From the NCBI RefSeq assembly GCF_001949145.1, contig NW_019091401.1, positions 1,165,407 to 1,229,406 on the forward strand: a DNA stretch of 64,000 nt, written 5' to 3'. This DNA comes from Acanthaster planci. Its lineage: Eukaryota; Echinodermata; Asteroidea; Valvatida; Acanthasteridae. A program made the position numbers and the translations under genes. The notes under the pieces were generated by a model, which worked only from the letters and a program-made list of their open reading frames with translations, was not told the origin of the DNA and did not search any database. This document shows, one piece after another, positions 54,110 to 64,000 of this stretch (position 1 is its first letter; each line of letters opens with the position of its first letter).

Positions 54110-55551
54110 CCATCCATGTTACTTGGTTACTGAGTTAATTTATCGTCGACACAAAGAAATATACATTGGATAACACTGCTTAGATAAATTATCCCCAACA
54201 CACAGGTTCAACGATAACGCTTTGTGGGAAAATCGGTTAAAATTCAGAAATAACGTATTTCGAAAACATGGAGTTCAACAATAATGTGTATCTCGGAAAT
54301 CATCCTAAAATCAATTATAATGTATCGCGGAATCTATCTCGAAAACCCAGAATTAACATTTTGTGCAATCACATGGCGCGTAGCCTTTGCAGTATATAGT
54401 ATGTACGGACCTCTGGAAGTGCCATCCGACTTATTGAGATCCTATTTTTTTTCTCGGGACGACGACGTTATACAGGCAAAACGTCGACATCCTTAGATAT
54501 TTATCATAGGATGACGTCATCAGTCGTAAAAGTGGAATAATAACATTATCTGTCGATGGGTGCATTGACAAACCAAACGCACGGGTGGCCTGAGGTGCCA
54601 CTGTTTTTAAGCATTTGCCTCCTATTGCTATAAGCTACCACTTGATAAGCCTTTTGCGAGTTAAATTTGAATAAAATCTGGTACACTGAGTTATCTGATT
54701 GCACATAAACATAACAATTTGAATTTCCCAGACTAAAGACACTGTTACTAGTCGTGATTCGTGGCAAGCTTTTGCATACCGAGCACCATCTCTGGAAAGG
54801 ACTGGTTCCTTTGTGCCCTTCTTATCCATTGAAAACAGTGTATTAGTGCAAGGCGTCTCTTATGTAACTAAGCAAAACGTTAACCTGAATCACGCATAGC
54901 AACAGGTGTAGCAATATCATGTATGGCAACACGAGGACAATGATGGGAAAAACAGTGGCACCTCAGGCCACCTGTGTGTTTTCAAGATGGTTTGTCAATG
55001 CACCCATTGACAAATAATGTTATTATTCCACTTTTACGATATCTAAGGATGTCGATATTTTACCTGTATAATGTCGTCATCCCGAGAAAAAATGTCAGGA
55101 TCTCAATAAGTCGGATGGCACTTCCAGACGTCCGTACATACTATACCCTGTAAAGGCTACGCAAAACGCGAGTGCACAAAATGTGAAAGATTCTGAGATG
55201 CACTATCATTGAATTTGGTGTATTGGAGATACATTACCAGTGACTTCCGTATTTCGAAGATACATTATCGTTGAATTTTGTGTTTCAGAGATACACTGTC
55301 ATTGAAATCCGTGTTTCGAATTTTGTGTTTCCGAGATGCGCTATCATCGATTTCGGGTTTTCCGAGATATATTATCTTTGACATCTATATTTAGGATATA
55401 CATTATCATTGAAATCGGTGTTTCCAAAAACCGTTACCATTGAATTCCGTGTTTCAGGGATTATTTATCTTTGAAATCAGTGTTATCCAGTGTATTTTTC
55501 TGTGTTTCAACGATAAATTAACTCAGTAACCAGTGACATCAGTGGCCATGG
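54110..55551. mobile_element. 1.44 kb foldback element with long inverted arms
   Basis: Two long arms are inverse copies: left 54110-54607 (about 498 bp) and right 54949-55551 (about 603 bp), around a 341-bp spacer. Outer ends share TGGTTACTGAGTTAATTTATC and GGATAACACTG. Inner ends share AAAAACAGTGGCACCTCAGG and TTTGTCAATGCACCCAT (as inverse). The outer half of the right arm is a tandem array of about 31-bp units (GAGATACATTATC...GTGTTTC), and the left arm holds a shorter version. No transposase is visible. Foldback-type element or giant MITE; I found no target-site duplication. Confidence 0.8.
55190..55495 (+). repeat. Tandem array of about 31-bp units in the right foldback arm
   Basis: Repeated GAGATACATTATC(A/G)TTGAA followed by a GTGTTTC-type end. 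About eight diverged copies, several altered or shortened. It forms the outer part of the right foldback arm. Confidence 0.7.
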
Positions 55552-57524
55552 AAGCGTCCGTTCTCTCGGGATCGATACGGGTATACCTCGTATAGAAAGA
55601 GAGAGGGGAGTTGAGAAAGGACACAGCAATTATTTGCAAAAGCTACATATCAAATGAATTCGTCCTATCCCTGTAAGAAAAATTACAACTTTCTGACAAA
55701 TTTTTTCCCATAAATCTAACAGAAAAGTGCACTTCCATTGCAAATTGTCCGTACTTATCGTAAAAAAGTAAGGGTGCCGTTGCGGTGATGTGTTTCATTG
55801 AAAAAGTGTTTCTTCTAGGGGCTTTCAGTTTAATCTGTGGACCCAAAATGTCCTTATTGAAACTATATTTAGAGAACACCTTACCCACTGGTCCACTGCC
55901 ATTAACCGAAATATGAGCGTTTCACCAAAGAAAATAAACGAGACAGCAAAATATCGAAAATCTGGCAAATATTGACGTCGAAATCACTGTAACACTGAGG
56001 TTTCTTCCTGGACTGGCATCACACTTTTGGTTATGAATATGCATTTGCATCAGCAAAAACAAACTCCAGAAGCAACTCAAATGTCCTCAAACTGGCAACA
56101 TGAAAATTGTATACGGTGTTAAATGAGACCTGATGGGTATTTACATGTGCTGCGCATATTGTATGTGCCCTTTAAAAAATTATTTTTTGGGCGATTAAAG
56201 TTACGGAGATGTTTCACTTTATATTCTCAGCAAATGATCACAATATAATCAAAATGTGATTCGAAGGTTGTAACTGTCTTCACGTTTTAAAACGAACGAC
56301 CAGCCTTCATTTTTCTACACTTCACATTTAAACTTAATTTGTGGTCAATATCTGACAATTCTAATAACTATTTAATCTAAGGACAAAGTCGAAGTCATAG
56401 TAAATGCGGTGTAGATATTATCTTCTTGTTGCTGTTTCACGATTTGTTATTGAATGCATAAAACTGCGATGTATTTTTAGCATCTAACAGAAAAGGCTAA
56501 AACATCTTCCCGGGTTGCTTTTTCTGAGTTTGATGTATCGAGGTTCTTCAAATCTTCAGCGGTGAGAAACTAGGTTTCTCTCCCACCAAAATAAACCTGC
56601 TCTTCAATTTCCTACGGGATCAGGCTCGCTCGGTGATAGGAGCGTTCTCGATCGTGTGAGCGTGGCTTGGGGGCGAGACATGAAGTAATTGATATCAGTG
56701 ATTTCATTACGAGCAGTCGAGTGAAAAAAATCTGACAGGCACATCTTAGACCATCGAAACACCGCGGGTTTGCTACACGGAAGGCCCCGATTTTTTTTAT
56801 TTGGATGGAGTTATCAAACACTGAAAAAACCCAATATTTTCAAATGCATGGGCATAATTCTAAAACAGTAAAAAAAATGTATATCACAGATATACATGTA
56901 TATAAGGCAATCAATATTAAATATACGAGACACACATGAAACATAAGAATTGCACATGGAGCAACACGTAAATGCACAATAATTAAACAAAATACAACAA
57001 ACGAATCGTGGATAATCTCGTCTCATTTCACATGTCAGTGAATCGTTCCGATACACGTCACGGCCGCCGGCAAATGGACGTTCCACCCCACGAGTATTTG
57101 AATTTCCATTTCACGGTAAATAGAAGCCAGTGAACAGCCTAGGAGAATACTGTAACGTATGGAATCTGAGTGCTGTCCAGCCTTACAACGGTCCGTGTAT
57201 GGTGAGATTACCAAGGAAATGTAGAAATTTATACCATACAAGTGATTAACTGTGCATGTACTGAGAGGGATAACTCGATCGTGTATGGAGCTTAGATTAT
57301 AAGCCCGACTGTGTTGGAACGAATGGCAACAGCTCTGAAGTCTTTACACCCAATTGGTTCTACGTGCTGTATGTCTTATACCCCTTTAATTCGAAGAAAG
57401 TACATTCCATGTACGTGCATTAGGTTCTGAAAATGATTTTAAGCATATTCCCATTCCGTCTGTGGAGATAAAGTTGTTCACAATGACTTCCATGTACTTC
57501 CGTTAATTATATTTCACTGCAAAT
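55552..57524. other. Receptor intron, no feature
   Basis: AT-rich sequence. Short minus-strand frames (55643-55888, 56612-56821, 56814-57086) have no motif. Confidence 0.45.
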
Positions 57525-57825
57525 GGGACGTAAGACCAACAAGGCGTAGGACCAGTGGGACGTAGGACCAATAGACCAATGGTAGGACATTTAGGACGTA
57601 GGACCAATAGACCAATGGTAGGACATTTTGGACGTGGGACCAATAGACCAATGGTAGGACCATTTAGGACGTGGGACCAATAGACCAATGGTAGGACCAG
57701 TGGGACGTGGGACCAATAGACCAATGGTAGGACCAGTGGGACGTAGGACCAATAGACCAATGGTAGGACCATTTAGGACGTGGGACCAACGGGACGTATA
57801 GAACCAAAAATGGGACGTGAGACCA
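57525..57825. repeat. 36-bp minisatellite, about 6 copies
   Basis: ACCAATAGACCAATGGTAGG recurs at 57567, 57603, 57639, 57676, 57712 and 57748, 36-37 bases apart, with alternating (C)ATTTAGGACGT and (C)AGTGGGACGT linkers. Because 36 is a multiple of three, long minus-strand frames with a 12-residue repeat appear. They are artefacts of the array. Confidence 0.92.
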
Positions 57826-60800
57826 AAGAAATGTCCCAAATTGAATAGGCCTAAGAGGTCAGCTCTAGATTGAAAGGAATAGGAAAGACAAAGAAACAAT
57901 CCGCCTCCAAACAGAAATATCAGCATATTTCACCAATCTCTGTAATTGTATTGATTTTTTACTTCCCCTTGAATTAAGCCGCCGAACGGACAGCCTGAGA
58001 AAACACACCTCCCGTTTGGAGGATTTTTCCTTCTTCTGGCGTGATGCATGTAATTTCGTAACTTTCCTTCTTCGGTTAACTTGTTGGGTATCATTCTGCT
58101 TGAAGTGAATTCATTAATCCCCAAGATAGAAAAGGCATTATGGTAGCGTCACAGCACCATATTCTCAACTTTACATAAAGCTGTAAAATGTATATTTACA
58201 TCTTACTACCAAACCCAAAACAAGTAACAAATTTGAAAGAAAAAGTTGAAATGATATCACAAAAAATGGACAAAATTGACAATACTTTCTAGTACCCTAT
58301 ACAGTTGGAGGCCAAGCTTTGATTCGGTAGATGCCAAAATTTAAGACAGGAATTTTACTGAAATCTATTTTTTCTCAATGTATTCCTGGCGTTCAAGCTG
58401 TGAATACTATGTTCCTAAAATTGACAATTTCAGGCGCAGCGTCCTCTCAGCGTGTAGAGCTTCTTGGAAAATTGAAGCTCAAATAATAAGCCTACACTCT
58501 GGAGGTCTTTGCAATTATAACGGAAGACAGCTTGTCCAACTGACAAGAGAGCCTTGTCAGATTACCCGAAAATAGTGGGAGATCCACGAGTTATTTATTG
58601 ACGTTCATGTTTCTTCTATGGCTTTTATTCTTTTTAGTTTGTTTGGTTAGATCTGCAGACCAGTGCCATCTTAATTTCTTCCTTAAAAATTCACTTTTTA
58701 AATGCACCCTGTCGAATTCTGTGTTTTGTTAACATCGGTGTTATTTCGGATAGGTTTTGCTCGTTTCTGCTGAAGCATATTAGTGATCCATTTCTGCTTC
58801 AACATGTTCAGCAAGCATCCTCTAACTGTCAAACTCACTTCCTCAACCTACTGGATTAAAAAGATCTGCTCAACCCTCCACTGCAGGAGACCACATAACC
58901 ATGGCAACGGGCATCTGTCAGACAACTCATGAGGTACAGCAACAGGACACGCTCGAAATCACTCCCCGTGTCCAGTATTGTGGTGTCAATTACGAAACAC
59001 GAGCTAATATAAAACATTATGAGAACGTATTATTTCAACGATTTTTCGAATCGACTGCTCTCTAAAATTCAAAATATGAATTTTACAAAATGCCTAGCTT
59101 CACGACTGAATAGTCATGTTTAACACGGGATCGGACGAAGGGGCATAGAGTGTTTTTATCTTGTTTGAATATTTTTTTTGCTCCAATAAAAATTGGAGGG
59201 GGTACGTATGTGTAGTAAAATTGCTATAAATTCCAAACTGCAATCAAATTTAACATTTTCAATCACACTAAATTACAGCTAGCGGTTTACTGGAAATTTA
59301 GCTTTAACAAAAGTGGAAAAGCAGAAGCATGCCATTGGTCACAACAACCCACTTTGTGTAGATGTCAATTAAGTCATGGAAATTTTTGTTGTGGCTGATA
59401 AGGACTGTCTTATATATTATCTCCCACACAAGGAAGTCAAGAAGGAAGTACCAAATACTGAATGGTCTGACAAAAAAATTAGTGAAGCCAATCAAGACTG
59501 CATGAGAAAAAAATCAAAATGTAAATTTGGCGGTAAAGAGGGGTTCTTTTAATACGCAATGAGTTTTAGTTACAAACTTAATAAAATCTCTGAAAAACAG
59601 AAAGAAAACATAACTGATGTTAAGAAAACCGTTCCCATATAAACAACCTTGACTGAGGAGACAACACGATTAATTGTCGAGTCCTGTACTGCGATCTGAC
59701 ATTTGGTTTAGGCTCTGAAAACGATTTATTAACAACGTGCGTGCTTTTAAAATCTAGTACAATTATGTCGTCGACACGTCCGAGACGTAGCAAGTGACAC
59801 TTTCATTGAAAGGCGATTTGGCCAAAAAGCTAAGAGCACAGTGGTCGTATCATTCGCTTGGGGTTTAAGGGACACGGCAGATTTCACAAGCATGGTGCCC
59901 AATTTCGAGGGAAAAAATCGTATCGTGGGCGACGTCAAAACTGCAAAAAAATTAATTAAAATGCAGAGGTCTGCTATTGGGGTCTCTTATAGGTCTGATC
60001 TAACCAGCCTCATGCAATTTATATCTCTGTATATTTCTGCTAAGGTTTGCAGTTTATGTACATGTATAAGATGACATTTTCTCCTCTTTATGTCTTATTA
60101 TTCAGTGACAGCTGTCCTCAATTGTGCATAAAATTACAGACCTACAGAACAGGGTAATCTTACATCTTTCTTTTTATCGCCTTGGTGAGACCTGAGAAAA
60201 GACATTGGTCTCCTAAAAATGTGTATTGACTTGTATAATAATCCACAAGAAGCAATTTACAAAAATGGAAAATTTTGAATACCTTGATTCGCTATTTAAC
60301 ATCAATCTACATGCTATATCTTAAGCTTCGAAAACCACTTTGCTCTTCACGGGGACATTTTTGATCGTCAAACCCCGAAGGGAATTACCGGTACAGTTTC
60401 ACATCTTCCTTTCACATGCCTTTAAATTCTACAGTAAGTCCAAGCCAAGTTTCGAATTTAATAAAGATTATTCTTTCGAAATTTTGCTCGCGTAATTATA
60501 GATTGTTTAGACTGAACTTAAGGAGGAACGTGTTGAAACTCGTGACGAACCACGTGAATAAATCCACAATACGCACAAAAGGTGAGCGCCACTTTAACAT
60601 CCATTCATGTAATATTTCCCAAAATGCTTTCTCCCCTTGCGGTGTGTGAGTGACAAATTGGAGACAGTGTCTGTCTGTTTCAGCTTTTACTGACAGTACT
60701 CGGCGGCCGGCGCAGTAATTAAATCAGCAGAGTGTCCGCAGTCGCGTGTGTCGATTTGGTATCATGTTGCAGTCAAATGTCTTCTCCTGTTGCGTGATAC

Positions 60801-61301
60801 ACTTCGACAACGCCGTACAAGGGTTCAGAATGATGCACAGAGAAACGGACAGCGATACCAATAAGAGGGATTCTTGAGTAGCAATGATTCTTATGCATCA
60901 TTCAGAGACGCAGTTGATTGTGTGATGCCGTAAAATAATAAACTTTTTACATTTTGGAAGGTGCACCTGCTCCCTAGGCCCCCACCAGCCGACACACGTA
61001 ACCTTTTCCTTTGATAATCCTTTGAATCCAAACAAAACGGCGTCGAAAGCGAAAGCAATAAACCTAATCACCAGCGCCAGTATGTTGCAGATGCGACTGG
61101 AAATAACACGTGCACCAAAGGGAAGGCATTAGCTGCATGGCACCTGCTGCCAGGTCCAATTATTCGGTGTATAATCCCGGCTGCGGGCAGATGATTCAGA
61201 CAAAGTTGTAGTCTATGTGTATTCGAGTATTATTTGAATTACTCATGAGACTTGTTCTGTAGTCATTCCCACGACCATATGCAGCAAGGTATGAGACGGA
61301 G
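57826..61301. other. Receptor intron, no gene seen
   Basis: AT-rich sequence. It includes the X-box-like motif at 58895 and short frames such as 59841-60074 that start at a random ATG and show no motif. Confidence 0.45.
58895..58908. promoter_or_regulatory. X-box-like motif in the receptor intron
   Basis: ATAACCATGGCAAC carries the full GGCAAC half and a degenerate first half. Motif-only evidence. Confidence 0.3.
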
Positions 61302-61367
61302 NNNNNNNNNNNNNNNNNNNNNNNNNNNNNNNNNNNNNNNNNNNNNNNNNNNNNNNNNNNNNNNNNN
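61302..61367. other. Assembly gap (66 N)
   Basis: Unknown bases inside the receptor intron. Next to it lies a G-tract (61385-61395). Confidence 0.99.
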
Positions 61368-62004
61368 GTATAGGGATTGGACATGTTGGGGGGGGGTACC
61401 CCTCGGTCTCATTTCTTGCTGGGTATACCCACGACAATTTCGGGATTAAATGTAACTTTGCACGCCATAGTTCGGTGCCATGTGGCTGTGGGCAAGTTAC
61501 ATTACACACCAGTCAATGCCGACATTGGAATTCTCTGTACCTTGTTCGTTACCCTTTCAACGGTGACCGTCTTTGTAATCTCCACCGTAATCAGTGATGT
61601 TTAAGGACATGCAAGCGCCATTACATGCCGTCTTGCAGTCATAGCAAGGAACAATAGTCTAATGCAAATGGCTCTAGGTTTGTGCCCATTCAGGTGAAAA
61701 CGCGCACTCTGTGCTGTAGGCGCCCGTGAAACCAATATGCGCGGACTGTACCCCACTTTCTCCGCAAGTCACCATATCTGTTTGTCTCAAACTTGAAGAT
61801 TTAAGAGCATCTGATGAAGTGTCGTTCCGCCAAAACTCGACGTTCCTTATATAAAGGCACCACAACTTGCTTCAAATGTTAATTACACAGAACTAAAACA
61901 TTATGATACCCACTTTTGAGCGAATCATGTGATGTTTCATGTTTGTCATTACCACTGTCTTTACAGTGATGGATGATAAATGAAAGCATGGCTGAGATAC
62001 TTAC
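61368..62004. other. Receptor intron, 5' part with donor
   Basis: On the minus strand this begins with the donor GTAAGT (61999-62004). No other feature is seen. Confidence 0.6.
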
Positions 62005-62822
62005 TGTTTAGTCGGTCTTGCTAGGATCATATTGTGGGGTTTGACTGCACCAAATATGCTGGGTCCGTCTTGTACCACCGACTGGCTAGCCATTTGAGAC
62101 ACCGTGTTTGGCAAGGTGCACTTCTTTGCACCTACAGCTCTTACGCGCATCTTAACGCGCCTAAACAGGCGCACATATGTTACTGTCATGGTGGACATAG
62201 GCGCGAGAACGACCAAAGCGTACCCAATAATCTGACTAACAAGCGGTGGGATTTGCTGGTAGATCTGCTCCTTGCTCTCACTGCTGTTATTTGTTTCCTT
62301 AGCGATGGCCCAGGTGACGATGGAAATTACCGCAGCAGCCAAGGCATAACCCCAAGCAAAGAAGGAAAGATTCCGGGCGCGCCTCCGGCCCACCTTTTCG
62401 TTGGTGTTTGGTTTGGCGACAACGGCGTAACGGTTGATGGCGATCACGCAAAGGATGATGTTGGAGGCGCCGCTCAGCAGAATCAAAAAAAAGAAGTGAG
62501 CCATGTTGAGCTCCACTGTATGCCACTCGCCATGCACGACGCCTACTAAAACCACAGGCAGATTAATCAAGGTGTTGAGTAGGTCCGCCACCGCCAACAT
62601 GAAGGCCAAGAAGTTGCCTGGCTTGGCACCTACAGAGTCCCAGGCGTATCGTAAGGTGCCAAGAACCACCACGTTACCTATCACTGATGCTAAACCTAGC
62701 ACCGTCAGAAAGACACAACAGACTGCGATCGCTGCCACCGACCTTTCCTCTAGTTGTCCCTCCTCGCCTAGTTTAGGATCCACCGTAGGACTTGTCGTGC
62801 TGGTTTCGAACGTGGTTGCCAT
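62005..62822 (-). CDS. Class A GPCR, coding exon 1 (N-terminus to TM5 and third loop)
   Basis: The start is ATG at 62820-62822 with an in-frame TGA 15 bases upstream. The exon encodes 272 codons plus two bases and ends at donor ACA/GTAAGT. Segments: a 27-residue N-terminus; TM1 with GN at 49-50; TM2 with LAVAD (Asp80); TM3 ending in NRY at 130-132 in place of the usual DRY; TM4 with Trp157; TM5 with Pro208 and Tyr216; and a basic third inner loop. Two overlapping sequons (Asn178, Asn179) lie in the second outer loop. The conserved Cys before TM3 and its partner in the second outer loop are absent, so the canonical disulfide is missing, as in melanocortin and some lipid receptors. Joined to exon 2 it gives 380 residues. 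G-protein coupling is the expected role. The ligand and subfamily are not recognisable from sequence alone. Confidence 0.92.
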
Positions 62823-64000
62823 ATTTTCTACTTCTCACAAAAGAACAGAGGCTTCAACAGCTTGTCCCTTACTCTTCGCATAAATTCAATATAGGCCTAT
62901 TCTTGATTTCTGGAGTACTAAATGAATGCTGGATAAGGGTAGGAGAAAATACTAAAAGCAAACATCAACACACTCCCTGAAATCAAATGAAGAGCCTTGT
63001 CATATGCATTGGTCCTTCCTCCGTCTCGTTTTGACTTAGCACACGGCATGCTATTGAAATTGCAATATCCTCTGCATGCAACACGCGCTTCCAATCACCT
63101 TTCGAATCAACGATCCACTGTCGTGGAAGAAAAGACGATGATTTGTAACGTATGACCGGGGGCGAAGATGTTTGAAATACCCACTCACTTGCTCTTCGAC
63201 GGTATCAGATGCGATCTGCTGAGTATTTTATTACTGCAGTGTTTGCCAGAGCCAGAAAAGACCACCTGACAACTAGGGACTTGGATGGCGCAAACCGCTC
63301 ACTGGGCCAGATAGTCAGTTTTGCTCCACGCTAATTGCCGATGATAACTGCACACACCTTGTAAAGGTTGATCATTTGCCAGGTTCCTCTTTGGTGGAAA
63401 GAACTATATACCATTTGCCTGCATCTCTTCTGCAAAATCGAGCTATAAGAGCGAGATCCCACATTGTCCACAACGACATCAAGTAATCATCAAGCACACA
63501 AGCCAAGTAAAATACTACCGACATGAAGCGAAGAGATGTGCTTATTATGCGCGTTGCCCAAAGCTGTCGGACTCCTTTGAATCAAGTTGACATCACGGCA
63601 ACGAAAACGCTAATGATAATTATCCATAGTAACGCTCTGCAGGAGAAAGCAAGCTAAAAGTGATTAGTAACATAAAAAAAGGCCCAAATAACATTATTTC
63701 CGCGGCCGGCGTTTGAATAATGAACTTGGCGAGCGTTAATTGCGAGTCTGTGGCGACGATCGTTATAGCAATAGCAGCCGAGACCACTAGCTTCTTCCCG
63801 CTTGAATTATCACTCCATCATCCATTGTTGGAATTATTCATCAGTTTCATTGCCAACCGAGCCGGTGACCATGGCAAATGGTAGACAGTGTTTTCCTGAA
63901 AAAGGATCACCAGTTCCAAATGCATGCACAACTGGCCCGGCCTCCAGGCTATTTGGGCTTCAGCCTCTCGACGGCAGTGCTGGTTGATGCAACCCTGCCG
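62823..64000. other. 5' flank of the receptor, no gene seen
   Basis: Presumed 5' UTR or promoter region of the receptor (minus strand), possibly with further non-coding exons. No TATA box or X-box was seen. The plus frame at 63802-63987 has no motif. Confidence 0.45.

Noticed and set aside
57503-57926. Minus-strand frames with a 12-residue repeated peptide
   Set aside because: Explained by the 36-bp minisatellite, whose period is a multiple of three.
62034-62549. 171-codon plus-strand frame
   Set aside because: It is the complement of the receptor exon, whose transmembrane and motif pattern on the minus strand is unmistakable.

Overview
This is a stretch of eukaryotic, animal-type nuclear DNA: AT-rich, gene-poor, intron-bearing and heavily loaded with decayed transposable elements. 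Two runs of N (41381-41668 and 61302-61367) and two single Ns mark a draft assembly. The element mix (BEL/Pao, Ty3/gypsy, Jockey-like and CR1-like LINEs, a Polinton/Maverick-like element, many hAT-like MITEs) and an intron-split rhodopsin-class receptor suggest a marine invertebrate deuterostome, perhaps an echinoderm. That assignment is inference from composition and repeat style, not from a diagnostic gene.

Layout. 1-310 holds a repeat tail with a histone-type 3' stem-loop. 1171-1451 (+) is the terminal coding exon of an unrecognised gene, followed by a long 3' UTR with polyadenylation signals at 2718 and 2895. 4490-7345 is a Jockey-like LINE split by a 1.2 kb nested insertion. 13102-13407 (-) is a well-formed candidate internal exon, and 13832-14809 (+) is a 325-codon intronless-looking gene of unknown function. 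19258-20289 is bounded by 16-bp inverted repeats. 20.8-26.6 kb contains a broken Polinton/Maverick-like element (DNA polymerase B pieces, a capsid-like reading frame, a small companion gene) bracketed by an inverted pair of 130-145 bp repeats. 26880-27278 and 29973-30103 (-) are further candidate exons.

31.6-34.6 kb is a degenerate Ty3/gypsy element and 36.5-41.2 kb a degenerate BEL/Pao element with short LTRs and a tRNA-Tyr-type primer site. Both seem to have lost the reverse transcriptase palm. 43.5-45.3 kb holds LINE remnants, and 47.1-48.4 kb a cluster of short duplications and hairpin elements. 52095-62822 (-) is the one clearly recognised gene: a class A G-protein-coupled receptor of 380 residues in two coding exons separated by a 9.6 kb intron. 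That intron carries a hAT-type MITE with a target-site duplication, a 1.44 kb foldback element with roughly 500-600 bp arms, and a 36-bp minisatellite.

There is no sign of operons, CRISPR, rRNA or intact tRNA genes. The cellular genes do not form an obvious pathway. Four RFX X-box-like motifs are scattered through the window. The host genes are assigned from open frames, splice consensus and motif memory only; no alignment or transcript data were available.
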